From assembly GCF_020623625.1 (NCBI RefSeq), contig NC_060202.1, positions 1,429,501 through 1,493,500 of the forward strand: a stretch of DNA of 64,000 nt. The letters run 5' to 3'. Each line of letters opens with the position of its first letter. Within the stretch, counting starts at the first letter, position 1. Below, piece by piece: positions 1 through 9,678 of the stretch. This DNA comes from Saccharomycodes ludwigii (Eukaryota > Ascomycota > Saccharomycetes > Saccharomycodales > Saccharomycodaceae). The notes under the pieces were generated by a model. It was not told the DNA's origin. It saw only the letters and a list, made by a program, of their open reading frames with translations, and ran no database searches. The translations under genes were made by a program, and so were the position numbers.

Positions 1-2
1 TT

Positions 3-2921
3 TCTAACAATCATAAAAAAATTTTAAGTGCTAACACTAATAATATTAATAATGACAGGAGAGGCACTTCTGATGTTATTTCCGAAAACTTGGAGGTTGA
101 AGAAGAAGAAGACTTGGCAGAAGAAAATAATCTTCTATCGTCATCTAATTTTGAATGGCAACGTACAATATCAAAAGTGGTAAAATCTGTTGTTTCTATT
201 CATTTTTCTCAAGTAGCACCATTTGATTGTGACCAAGCTTTGGTCAGTGAAGCTACCGGATTCATTGTAGATGCAGATAGAGGTATCATTTTGACAAATA
301 GACATGTTGTTGGTTCTGGTCCGTTTGTTGGGTTTGCAGTTTTCGATAATCACGAAGAATGTGATCTTATTCCGATTTATAGAGATCCAGTTCACGATTT
401 TGGGTTTTTAAAATTTGATCCAAAAAAAATTGAATATATGGAAGTTAGTGCATTAGAATTGAAACCTTCTTTAGCTTCAATCGGTTTGGAAATTAGAGTT
501 GTTGGTAATGATGCCGGTGAAAAATTAAGTATTTTAAGTGGATTCATCAGTAGATTGGATAGAAATGCTCCTGATTATGGGGAATTAACGTATAACGATT
601 TTAATACTGAGTATATTCAAGCAGCAGCATCTGCTTCTGGTGGTAGCAGTGGGTCTCCAGTTGTTAATAAAGATGGTTATGTGGTTGCATTACAAGCTGG
701 CGGTTCTACAGAGGCTTCAACAGATTTTTTCTTACCATTGGATAGGATATATAGGGCTTTGGCATGTATTCAAGAAAATAAACCAATTACTAGGGGTACA
801 ATTCAAACACAGTGGCTATTAAAGGCATTTGATGAGTGTAAAAGATTGGGGTTAACTTCTGATCGTGAAAGTGAGTTTCGTTCTACTTTTCCCGACAAAT
901 TTGGGTTATTAGTTGCGGAGACTATTTTAAAAGAGGGACCAGCTAGCAATAAGATTGAGGAGGGGGATGTTTTGATTTCGATTAATAATAACTTGATTTC
1001 CTCGTTTATCCAAGTAGACGATATTTTAGACAGTAGCATTGGTGAAAATATTAGGGTTGTTGTTCAGAGAGGTGGCAAAGAAATAAACTTTGAATGTAAA
1101 GTGGGTGATTTACATCAAATTACTCCAAATAAGTATGTGGAAGTATGTGGTGCTACGTTCCACGAGTTGTCATACCAGATGGCTAGATTGTATGCTATCC
1201 CAGTTAGAGGTGTTTTTTTAAGCAGTGCTACAGGGTCTTTCAACCTTGATAAATCAGAAAAAGTTGGTTGGATTATCGACAGCGTTGATAACAAAACTAC
1301 TAAAGATTTGGCCGGATTTGTTGAAGTTATGAAGAAAATCCCAGATAGAAAAAGAGTTATGGTGACATATCATCATTTAGGGGATCAACATTCGCCACAA
1401 GTTTCTTCTGTATATATAGATCGTCATTGGAGCCATGAATTTAGAATTTACACTAGAAATGATACTACAGGTATCTGGGACTATGCCAAATTAGGTGAAC
1501 CTATTAAACCCGAACCTCTGGTGCCGAAATCTGCTAAATTTATTGATATGGAATTGGATTCTCCTCAGTTATCTAAGGTTTCCCATTCTTTGGTTATGGT
1601 TTCGTCTATAGCTGCGATTCCGATAGATTCTATTTCTAGCGATCCAGTCAGACTAGCCGGTCTGATTTTAGATGCTGTCAATGGCTACGTGGTAGTTTCA
1701 AGACGTGTAATTCCACACGATTGCTTAGATTGTTTTGTGACAATTGCCGAATCTATCATAGTTCCAGCAAGCGTAATTTTTTTGCATCCAACACAAAACT
1801 TTGCTATAGTTAAATATAATCCAAAATTGGTCAATGCCAACATTGAATCACCTATTTTTTCTGATAGACCGTTGGAAAGAAATGATAAAGTCACCTTTAT
1901 TGGTCAAACATCCAATGGTAGATTGGTTTCCTCGCCCACCAAAGTTTCATACATTTCATCGTTCAGTGTACCAAGTAATTTAATCCCACGTTATAAAGCT
2001 ACCAATTTAGAAGCCATTTCTATCGATTGCAACATTAGTAGCAGATGCTATTCTGGTATCTTGTGCGATGAGGATGATGGTAAAATTAGAGGGTTGTGGT
2101 TATCGTTTTTAGGCGATAGAAGGGAAGATAAAGAAAATATATATTTAATGGGGTTGGATATTACGGACATTTTACCCGTTTTAAATATCTTACGGAAAAA
2201 TGAGAAACCATATGTTCATATTGTTGATGCTGGGTTTGGTTCAATTACTCCACTTCAGGCCAGGATCAGAGGTGTCCCTGATGAATGGATTGAAAGAATG
2301 GAACAAAGCTCTACAACTAGAATTCAATTTATTTCTGTTGACAGGGTTTCTTACACCAAAGAAATTAAAAATAGATTATATCCAGGTGATGTGATATTGG
2401 CTGTTAATGACAAGTTGGTTCAAAGCATGAGAGCTGTATACGGTATTGTTAATACTATTCCTGATAAGGAAATAACATTAAAGTTTAAAATTGTTCGTAA
2501 CAGCACTGTTGTCGAATTGCCAATTAAGACAATACAAGTTCAAGAAACAGATTCTATTGTTATATTTTCCGGTGCGTTAGTACAAGAACCACATCACGCA
2601 GTGTTGCAAGCAATGACCAATCTTCCAAGTCGTGTATATGTTACATTTAAAAGCCAAGCATCTCCTGCTACTCAATATGGTATTTCTTGTACTAATTTTA
2701 TTACGCATGTCAATGAAATGCCAACTACCAATTTGCAATCTTTTATTAAAGCTATCAAAACAATTCCTGATAACACATATTGCAAGATTAGGTTAGTTAC
2801 ATTTGATAATATCCCATTTGCTATTTCATTAAAGACCAATTATCATTATTTCCCAACGACCCAATTAAAAAAGACTTTGGATACTAAAGAATGGGTTGAA
2901 GAGACTGAAGCTGCAGAATGA
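3..2921 (+). CDS. NMA111: Nma111-like HtrA-family nuclear serine protease (5' end outside window)
   Basis: Nma111/Ynm3 is a nuclear serine protease of the HtrA/Omi family, linked to apoptosis-like death and lipid homeostasis in yeast. The frame is open from base 3 with no stop, and the codon at 90 is TTG, so the true ATG lies before the window; only a short variable N-terminus, where the family carries its nuclear localisation signal, is missing. Counting from base 90, the triad is visible as His72 (TNRHVV), Asp103 (PVHDFGF) and Ser187 (GGSSGSP). PDZ-like segments follow at about residues 250-340 and 350-450. The second half repeats a protease-plus-PDZ layout with a degenerate protease, as is usual for this family. 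The visible 943 residues compare with about 997 in S. cerevisiae and are very similar throughout. The gene converges on MRP35, as YNL123W does on YNL122C. Confidence 0.97.
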   Translation, partial: SNNHKKILSANTNNINNDRRGTSDVISENLEVEEEEDLAEENNLLSSSNFEWQRTISKVVKSVVSIHFSQVAPFDCDQALVSEATGFIVDADRGIILTNRHVVGSGPFVGFAVFDNHEECDLIPIYRDPVHDFGFLKFDPKKIEYMEVSALELKPSLASIGLEIRVVGNDAGEKLSILSGFISRLDRNAPDYGELTYNDFNTEYIQAAASASGGSSGSPVVNKDGYVVALQAGGSTEASTDFFLPLDRIYRALACIQENKPITRGTIQTQWLLKAFDECKRLGLTSDRESEFRSTFPDKFGLLVAETILKEGPASNKIEEGDVLISINNNLISSFIQVDDILDSSIGENIRVVVQRGGKEINFECKVGDLHQITPNKYVEVCGATFHELSYQMARLYAIPVRGVFLSSATGSFNLDKSEKVGWIIDSVDNKTTKDLAGFVEVMKKIPDRKRVMVTYHHLGDQHSPQVSSVYIDRHWSHEFRIYTRNDTTGIWDYAKLGEPIKPEPLVPKSAKFIDMELDSPQLSKVSHSLVMVSSIAAIPIDSISSDPVRLAGLILDAVNGYVVVSRRVIPHDCLDCFVTIAESIIVPASVIFLHPTQNFAIVKYNPKLVNANIESPIFSDRPLERNDKVTFIGQTSNGRLVSSPTKVSYISSFSVPSNLIPRYKATNLEAISIDCNISSRCYSGILCDEDDGKIRGLWLSFLGDRREDKENIYLMGLDITDILPVLNILRKNEKPYVHIVDAGFGSITPLQARIRGVPDEWIERMEQSSTTRIQFISVDRVSYTKEIKNRLYPGDVILAVNDKLVQSMRAVYGIVNTIPDKEITLKFKIVRNSTVVELPIKTIQVQETDSIVIFSGALVQEPHHAVLQAMTNLPSRVYVTFKSQASPATQYGISCTNFITHVNEMPTTNLQSFIKAIKTIPDNTYCKIRLVTFDNIPFAISLKTNYHYFPTTQLKKTLDTKEWVEETEAAE

Positions 2922-2963
2922 GACGGCGATAGGAAGGCATAATGTGCCAGCGAGAGAATTAAA

Positions 2964-2964
<1 letters not shown>

Positions 2965-3003
<39 letters not shown>
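2965..3003 (+). repeat. Poly(A) tract, 39 bases
   Basis: An uninterrupted run of 39 A lies 44 bases after the NMA111 stop, in the 278-base spacer between the convergent NMA111 and MRP35. It is the longest homopolymer in the window. The exact length is uncertain because sequencers miscount such runs. Confidence 0.9.
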
Positions 3004-3004
<1 letters not shown>

Positions 3005-3199
3005 AGACAAACATAAAATGTATATTTTCATATAAAAAAAAATTAAAATTAAAATTAAATATATAAATGTATTATATATATATTTACAAGATCTCCTTTT
3101 TTTTCTTTTTTTTATCGTAAATTGTTCTTGGTATATTAGCAGAAATAATAATAAGTGAATGTGATATTATATTTATAGGAAATCCTTGCTAGTATATAG

Positions 3200-3487
3200 C
3201 TAGGAATATGGTAATAATTTCTTTAAACGGCGAAGATGCGATGAGTGAGCAAGAGTTTTACCATCCAACTGCTTCAAGTTTGCTTTTCCCCAACCAGCAT
3301 TTCCATGTTTTCTTCCTGGATGCCCTCTTTTCCAACTATTAGCCGTTTTCAACCATCTTTTAGCAGCCCCTTTATGTGTTTTTAGCTTGTATGATCTAGT
3401 AAAAATAAGGCTCGTATTTGTAAATGTAACAAAAGTGCATGACCTGTTAGCTAAACTTAAAATTGGGCTTAATAACTTGTTCAACAT
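3200..3487 (-). CDS. MRP35: Mitochondrial large-subunit ribosomal protein bL35m
   Basis: This 95-residue protein is the mitochondrial counterpart of bacterial L35, a small basic protein of the 54S subunit. The L35 core begins at about residue 34 (YKLKTHKGAAKRW) and continues through KRGHPGRKHGNAGWGKAN to the C-terminal HLRRLKKLLPY. The first 30 or so residues are hydroxylated and basic without acidic residues, as expected of a mitochondrial presequence. The ATG at 3485-3487 is the only sensible start. The gene lies tail-to-tail with NMA111 and upstream of nothing on its own strand for 960 bases. The neighbourhood matches S. cerevisiae YNL122C. Confidence 0.93.
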   Translation of the reverse strand: MLNKLLSPILSLANRSCTFVTFTNTSLIFTRSYKLKTHKGAAKRWLKTANSWKRGHPGRKHGNAGWGKANLKQLDGKTLAHSSHLRRLKKLLPYS

Positions 3488-3600
3488 AGCTTCCTTTCTT
3501 TTTTTTTCTTAGTCTAATATTGTTTATTATGTCGATGTTTTTTTTATTTAGTTATTATAATGATAATATTGTGAAAATGATGATATTTTTTGAACATATG

Positions 3601-3637
<37 letters not shown>
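3601..3637 (+). repeat. Poly(A) tract, 37 bases
   Basis: A run of 37 A starts 114 bases upstream of the MRP35 start codon and sits next to a Reb1-type site. Long dA:dT tracts beside Reb1 sites are typical nucleosome-depleting promoter elements in budding yeasts. Confidence 0.9.
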
Positions 3638-3639
<2 letters not shown>

Positions 3640-3669
3640 AATAAAATTTAATAAAATTTAAAATATGTC

Positions 3670-3676
3670 CGGGTAA
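3670..3676 (+). promoter_or_regulatory. Reb1-type site CGGGTAA in MRP35 promoter
   Basis: CCGGGTAA is the reverse complement of the Reb1 core TTACCCGG. It lies about 185 bases upstream of MRP35 and beside a poly(A) tract. The match is exact, but binding is inferred. Confidence 0.5.
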
Positions 3677-4447
3677 AGTATATTATTTAGCGGAGACGAA
3701 ATATGAAAAACTATTACCGTTATGATGTTATATAACTTGTTTTGTTACAAGTCATCTTAAACATGAGTAATATTTAAATAAACTTTATAAATGTTAATTG
3801 TTTGGTTGAATAAGAGTAGTAATAACGATAAAAATATGTATGGTTTAAAATATTTGATATTCTTCGTCTTAACACTGTAATTTTCTTTATCAACTAAAAA
3901 GCTCGCCTAATTGATATTATAAAGTTCACGTGCTATCATAAAACTAAAATAATTCTTAATGGCATCTGGGAAAAAAGATGGAAAAGTTTATAAGGAAGAC
4001 CAGGAATATACTAATGATTAAATTCAAAAAGAAATTTAAAGTTATAAAGTGCAAAGGCAATAATGTTTTCAATTAAATCTGTTTTATCTACAAGAAAGTT
4101 CGAATTCATTTTTCTGTAGGATATAAGTCAATAGAACTAAAGAATAATAATACATATATATGCAGTGACTAATAAATCGCATAATACACTAAATAACAAG
4201 ATTACTAATAAAAATAGTAGATAATTATGTACGTATACTTGTTATTTTTGATGCTACGTTTATTTACGTAATTTTTATTTACTATTTCCTCTTCATTCTA
4301 TTTTTTTTTTGGTCGATAATGGCTATAAACAAGGCATTTTAAATAACAACAATATTTGATATATATATATATATTAAAAAAAAAAAAAAATTCAGATAAA
4401 TCCTGTATAACAACAACAACAACAAATGACAACGAAGTGTATTAAAA

Positions 4448-6303
4448 TTAAATACCAAATCCACCACCTTGAATAGAAGCCAATAATTCATTAATTTTTT
4501 TACTTAAAAATGGATCAGCATGCAATTTCTTTTGAACTTTGGAGGCTTCAACTAATCTAATGGCACCAACCTTTTCCTCTGCATTCATGGTTAAATCAGC
4601 AGCAGCATCAAATAATTGAATAGCTTCATCTAACTCACTTTGTTGTAACTTTAATTGACCTAAAGTTAACTTAACTTTTGAAGATTTTGGATCTAATTCA
4701 TTGGCTTTCTCTAACAAATTAACAGCCTCTACAAAGTTTTCAACGGTTGGTTCAGCAACTAAAACAGTAGCCTTAGCAACCCATGGATTAACACCCAAAT
4801 GAATAGTTGGTGCACATTCTTCCTCCAACTTGATAGCGGCATCGTATTGCTTACTAGCTTTAGCATAATCACCATGGTCAGTTAAAACTTCCCCATAGAA
4901 ACTAGGAACTTCTGGAGCCTTTGGAAACTTTCTTTTGGCTTCACTAAATAAAGTTTCACAATCAGAAAATTTACCCTCACGGTAAGTTAAACAAGCCAAC
5001 TGAATGTATGGGAAAACGAACTCTGGATCTAATTCCTTAGATTTTTCAAAATCCTTGGCAGCACCTTCCAAATCCTTAGAAATAAACTTGTATTGAGCAC
5101 GATGGTAATAAGCAGAGCTGTTTTGAGGGTCCAACTCAATGGCTTTGTTTAAATCAGCCATGTAATCTTCACCATTAGCTGCGGCCTTATCAGCATTTAT
5201 TAAACCCATAAAGATATAGGACTGGGCTCTTGGATTCAATTCAATAGCCTTGGATACTTTTTCAAATGAAGAAATGGCATCCATTTTAAAGAAATCCAAA
5301 ACACCAGAATATTCTAAAGCAATGGCATATTTTTTATTATTTTTGTCATCATTGGCCTCCTTGTATAACTTAATGGCTTCGGCAAATTTTTCATCTGCAG
5401 TTTCAAAACCATGCAATGTCTTTGCATATAAAGTTTCCAAAGCTTCTTTCAATAAAACATCAGCCTTGTTCTCTGGATCATAATCATCAAATGTAAGTTC
5501 AGGTTTAAATGAACCAAAGAAACTAGCCAAATCAGTTGCAGAAATTAACTTTTTGTGCGATTCCTTTTGTTGTTCTTTTAATCTACCTTCCAAGTTTTCA
5601 GTTACCCTTTTGTTTAAAATACGCTCTAGCATGCTCTCGATAGAAGCATTGTTGTAGTCACCAAATAAACTCAAAGCGCTAACATCAAGCATAGCATCTT
5701 CATATTTGCCTAGAGCTTCATTAGCAGAAGCTCTTCTTAATCTGCATTTAGAATATTCGGGGTTTAATTCCAAAGCAGTGGTGGTATCTTCAACAACTTT
5801 TTCTTGGTTTCCCATGGCAGCATAACAGGCAGAACGGTTAGCATAAAAAACAGGATCTTTTTTCAATTCTAAAGCCAAAGTGTAGTACTTAATGGCCTCA
5901 TCTAACTTTTGTTGTTTAAACAATTGGTTACCATAGTCCTTTAACTTAACAGCATACTGTTCCTTATCTTCAGCAGTAGAGATCTGGCTTAAATCTGGTT
6001 CGCCATTAGCATCAACAGGGAAACCAACGTTAGAAATTGATTCTTCTTCGGTAATATCTATGTCTTTGTTGGCCTTAGCTTGGGCTCTCTTTTTTTTTTT
6101 ATACAACTTTTTTTTTTTTTTTTAGCATTCAAACCAGAGGAAGTGGATGAAGAAGTTGTTTCGTCATCATCTGGAAAGTTAACTTGATTTCGTAAGTTGT
6201 AGTAATAATAACCTGCACCGATAGCAGTAATACCTGCTGCAGCAGTAGCTATAATAGCAGTTTTGTTTCTAGCAACAAAACTAGAAACTGAATTTTCAGA
6301 CAT
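4448..6303 (-). CDS. TOM70: Tom70-like mitochondrial import receptor (frame broken at a homopolymer)
   Basis: Tom70 is an outer-membrane receptor that binds mitochondrial precursors, especially carriers, and Hsp70 through TPR repeats. The N-terminal part (6058-6303) starts at a good ATG and carries SFVARNKTAI followed by the single membrane anchor, roughly residues 14-35. The TPR part (4448-6106) runs in another frame and includes GNQLFKQQKLDEAIKYY, YFANRS-like helices and ETLFSEAKRKFPKAPEVP, all highly conserved. The frame changes at a 16-base T run (6108-6123) or a nearby 11-base T run (6090-6100). One more base in the run would give an uninterrupted protein of about 618 residues, against 617 in S. 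cerevisiae. I therefore regard the break as a likely sequencing error rather than a pseudogene. Order matches YNL121C. Confidence 0.95.
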
Positions 6304-7049
6304 GTTTATTCTATTTGTTTGCCTTTTTTTATTTTATTTTAGGGTATGTATATATATATATTCAACACTTCAGTTCCTTTATTATTATTATTTAGTAAAT
6401 TAAAAAAAAAAACACTTTTCCTTTTGCTTTTGAAAAAGTCGCAAAAAAAGAGGAGGGGGAAATTAAACTAAATGGGCAATAGAATGGGAGCTTTATTCGA
6501 TTTAAGTAAAGTGAGATGAAATAGAAATCAAATCTGTGAAAAAGGGAAAAAGAAAGGGAAAGAAAAGAAGAAAAAAAAAAAAAAAAAGAAAAAAAAAGCA
6601 GCGATATTACTAACAGAAATTGTTAATAACCTTCGATTAACGGCAATTATCGTAGTTTTTAAAAGCCAAACATTGCACTTTTATAATGGTAACCAATAAG
6701 GAAATCTTTTCCATTCACCAAAACTAAATAAAATTACTACCGTTTATTTTTATTTTATTTTATTTTATTTTATTTTTTTTGTGAAAATTTTTCATTTCGT
6801 TTCATTTTTTCTTTTTTTTGTGGAATATTTAATTTATTTATTGTGATATGTATTAAAAATTTTACCAAAGTGTTTCCCGGGTAACATATTTTTACTTTTG
6901 ATAAAGAAACAAAAAAAAAAAAAGAGGAAAAGGTACCATGTGCTATCATTTTACACGAAGCATGTATAATTAAAGTGCGTTGGCTATATTTACAAAGTGT
7001 ATATGTTTTATATCTTCTCTTTCTTGAAAGTATTCAACAGAGCAACCCA
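6304..7049. promoter_or_regulatory. Intergenic: TOM70 promoter and COX23 3' region
   Basis: No gene is visible. The stretch holds a TA repeat close to the TOM70 start (about 6350-6362), purine-rich A runs (about 6536-6598), TTTTA repeats near 6747-6772, and a Reb1-type CGGGTAA at 6878-6884 inside CCCGGGTAAC. Both neighbours read leftward, so it serves as TOM70 promoter and COX23 terminator. Confidence 0.55.
6878..6884 (+). promoter_or_regulatory. Reb1-type site CGGGTAA between COX23 and TOM70
   Basis: An exact Reb1 core lies 575 bases upstream of TOM70 and 166 bases past the COX23 stop. Reb1 can act in promoters or as a roadblock terminator, and the position allows either. Confidence 0.4.
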
Positions 7050-7409
7050 TTACTTTTCCCAGTACCTTCTGTTTTCTCTTCTGCTCTTCAACCACTGTTT
7101 CTTACATTCCCTATACGCATCAAAATAATCTCTACATAGATCTCGGTCGTAGTTATTTGACTCTAAACATCTAAAACTCATTTTGGACGATTCTTCACAC
7201 GGATCATAATATTGTGAGGGTGATTTAATGGCAAATTTCAATTTATTTAAAGCAGCATCTGGTGTATCTGGGTAATATTTAAAATCATTAGCAGAGGAAC
7301 CAGCTGTGAAATCCACCTTATCCTTGTCTGTTTCCACAATACTATTTAAGCTACTACTACTATTCTTTGTTTCAGTTACTGTTTGTTTTTTTTCACTATC
7401 TGCTGTCAT
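7050..7409 (-). CDS. COX23: Cox23-like twin CX9C intermembrane-space protein
   Basis: Cox23 is a small mitochondrial intermembrane-space protein needed for cytochrome c oxidase assembly and linked to copper delivery. The 119-residue product ends in a CHCH fold: Cys71-X9-Cys81 and Cys92-X9-Cys102, followed by the basic tail [13 protein letters not shown]. The motif [15 protein letters not shown] is typical of the Cox23/CHCHD7 family and separates it from Cox17 and Cox19. I start it at the ATG at 7407-7409; the frame extends ten codons further to a GTG, which yeast would not normally use. S. cerevisiae Cox23 has 151 residues. There it lies beside TOM71 (YHR116W-YHR117W), and here beside TOM70, as expected for the ancestral order. 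Confidence 0.93.
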   Translation of the reverse strand: MTADSEKKQTVTETKNSSSSLNSIVETDKDKVDFTAGSSANDFKYYPDTPDAALNKLKFAIKSPSQYYDPCEESSKMSFRCLESNNYDRDLCRDYFDAYRECKKQWLKSRRENRRYWEK

Positions 7410-7991
7410 AATTAGGTTTAGTTGTCTAATCTTGTACACTTTTTGGAAAAAAGTAAAGATAAAAATAAAAATCTTTCTGACTTTGTGAAAAAGGAGTTAC
7501 AATTTTATATTAAGAAGCAGTTACATTCGCACCAATTTATTAAAACATGCATAATACATTCATGTTTCATTGCTTTAAATTTATTCCCCTTTTCTTTTTC
7601 TTTTTATTACTACTTTCTGAAATAACGTAGTATGATATATATATAAAGGGGGAAAAAGTCCTGAATGCAACTTTATCCGAGATATTCCAATACTAGTTAT
7701 AAATAGGGAAATGCATTGTTCCCGAAAAAAAAAATTATTCTTTTTTTTTTTTAATTTCTTTTTTTAATTTCTTTTTTTAATTTCTTTTTTTTATTTCTTA
7801 AATACTAAAAGTGATACTTTATCAAAAAAACACTTCTAATGTGCTAAAACTATTTATACTTTGAAAAAATAAAATTTTAGTACATTTTAACCTTTGCATC
7901 TTTTATTAAAAAAGTAGAAGTAGAGTAAAATAAAGTTTTTAAAGGAAAGGAAATTATAATCACAAAAACATTTCCCTTTTATAAACCACAA
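7410..7991. promoter_or_regulatory. Divergent promoter region, COX23 and NCS2
   Basis: This 582-base spacer separates divergent genes. It holds a TATA-like TATATAAA at 7640-7647, a block of 13-base tandem repeats (7753-7791) and A/T runs. No coding frame or RNA gene was recognised. Confidence 0.5.
7753..7791. repeat. Three perfect 13-bp tandem repeats
   Basis: The unit AATTTCTTTTTTT occurs three times without change, preceded by a T12 run and followed by a degenerate fourth copy up to about 7800. It is a minisatellite-like pyrimidine block in the COX23/NCS2 divergent promoter. Confidence 0.85.
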
Positions 7992-9527
7992 ATGTCCACA
8001 AAAGATGTTTTTGTTTCATGTCAGAGGTGTAAAGAGCAGCCTAGTATAATCAGGTCAAGAAAGGAACTGTTCTGTATCCAATGTTTCCACAAATTTATCG
8101 CATTAAAACAGCGTAAAATATCAATGACCGAATTTAGCCAGGTTTTTAAAGTTGTTTATCCAGATAAAAATTGTATCAATGTTGATGATTTTAATGCTCC
8201 AAATACAAAAATATTGGTTCCATGTTCGTTTGGTTCATCGTCTTTTACTTTACTGTCAATAATAATTGATCATCTAAAGGAACAATTCCAGCAACATAAA
8301 AAATTTGCATATTCTGTTGAAGTTTTGACTGTATATTATAACAACGAACAATTGAAGCATTTTAAAAAAAATATTTCAAATGTTAAAAAATTGTATTCTT
8401 TGAATCATTCCGACAATAAAGAATTAAAGGATAATGTGCAATTTAAACTGTTGAATATGAACGAATATTTTGATGATAACTCGGATATTATTATCAGATT
8501 AACCGATGATTATCACGACTACATTTGCCAAAATAATAGTGACCATAGAACCAAAGATTTAAGTCACTTCCTAGCTAGTGCCGATTTTAATGGGAAAAAT
8601 GCCTCTTCTAAAGAAGACTTTGTAAATATACTAAAGACCATAATAATAAAAAGATATTACAACAAAGCCAATGCTAATGCATCTACCAGGTTTCAGTGTT
8701 TATTATGGGGCCACTCTATGACCAGACTAGCAGACCAAATAATATCTCAGATAGTAAAGGGTAGAGGGTCATCAATTGCCACTGAAATAAATGGAAACTT
8801 GTTCCCATTGCGTGATGTATTTTTAAGTGAAGTTGACGCATACATGATAACTTTGGTTTCATTATATAATAATAAACATTTTGGAAACGGCGACTTTATA
8901 GACATCGATGATTTGTGCTTCGGTTACAAACCTAAACCAGTACTAATCAATCCAACTTGTATAAATAATAATAATGAAGATGATGATGATGATGATGTGA
9001 ACAATAAAAATATTCTGAAATACACCAAAGAGGACAATTCCAAAAGTGGTGCAGTCAATACATCATTTAAAACAATTAATCAATATGCTAGAGAATATTT
9101 CGATAATATTGAGGATGGTTATTCGAATGTCATTTCTACAGTTGTTAGAACTGCTCTAAAATTAGACACACCAAGTAACAATACTGTCACAGATATCAAA
9201 TGCACAATATGTCAAACTCCGTTATACTCTGATCCTACTAAATGGTTACATGAAATTACAGTCAACAGCCCAAGTCCAATTGCCACAGAAGAAGAAAAAC
9301 AACTATATGATATTTGGTTAAGTTCTCAACAAAAAAATAACCATTTTAATACTGTCTCCACGAATGATGCCCCTGGAATCGATTCACGCTTATGCTATGG
9401 TTGTATTGTTACATTAAATACTTTACCGCATAAGGAAATTTCTTGGATATCAGAATCTAAAAATGATACAGATATTTTGAATGAATATATTCTTACCGAC
9501 GAAGAATGGGAAGATGACAGTGAGTAA
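7992..9527 (+). CDS. NCS2: Ncs2/Ctu2-like tRNA 2-thiolation protein
   Basis: Ncs2 works with Ncs6 in the cytosol to thiolate the wobble uridine of tRNA-Lys, -Glu and -Gln, with sulfur supplied by Urm1. The 511-residue protein opens with two CxxC pairs (Cys10/Cys13 and Cys28/Cys31) in the Ctu2 pattern SCQRCKEQ...CIQCFHKF. The PP-loop-like strand and turn VPCSFGSSSFTLL follows at about residues 76-88. Two more CxxC pairs lie near the C-terminus (CTIC from 404, CYGC from 468). The segment after residue 320 carries a low-complexity N/D insert. S. cerevisiae Ncs2 has 493 residues. The gene lies between TOM70/COX23 and DCP2, which is the YNL119W position. Confidence 0.95.
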   Translation: MSTKDVFVSCQRCKEQPSIIRSRKELFCIQCFHKFIALKQRKISMTEFSQVFKVVYPDKNCINVDDFNAPNTKILVPCSFGSSSFTLLSIIIDHLKEQFQQHKKFAYSVEVLTVYYNNEQLKHFKKNISNVKKLYSLNHSDNKELKDNVQFKLLNMNEYFDDNSDIIIRLTDDYHDYICQNNSDHRTKDLSHFLASADFNGKNASSKEDFVNILKTIIIKRYYNKANANASTRFQCLLWGHSMTRLADQIISQIVKGRGSSIATEINGNLFPLRDVFLSEVDAYMITLVSLYNNKHFGNGDFIDIDDLCFGYKPKPVLINPTCINNNNEDDDDDDVNNKNILKYTKEDNSKSGAVNTSFKTINQYAREYFDNIEDGYSNVISTVVRTALKLDTPSNNTVTDIKCTICQTPLYSDPTKWLHEITVNSPSPIATEEEKQLYDIWLSSQQKNNHFNTVSTNDAPGIDSRLCYGCIVTLNTLPHKEISWISESKNDTDILNEYILTDEEWEDDSE

Positions 9528-9678
9528 ATAAGTAAATATATAATTGATAACTGAGGAATAAAAATAAAAAGATAAAAATAAAGATAAAAAGATAAAAATA
9601 AAGATAAAAAATAAACAAATAAAAAAAACAAATAGAAAGAAATTAGTAACCTCGCTATTGGCGTTAAAATTAAGTTTA

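Larger units (their letters stand above)
3488..4447. promoter_or_regulatory. Intergenic: MRP35 promoter and TOM70 3' region
   Basis: No gene is visible in these 960 bases. Close to MRP35 lie a 37-base poly(A) run (3601-3637) and a Reb1-type site CGGGTAA at 3670-3676, about 185 bases upstream of the ATG. A palindromic E-box CACGTG lies at 3927-3932. The rest is AT-rich, with a TA repeat near 4359-4373 and a short CAA repeat near 4410 just past the TOM70 stop. Confidence 0.6.

Noticed and set aside
6058-6303. TOM70 N-terminal piece as a separate small membrane protein
   Set aside because: It carries the Tom70 anchor and runs into the TPR part with one homopolymer frame change, so it is one gene.
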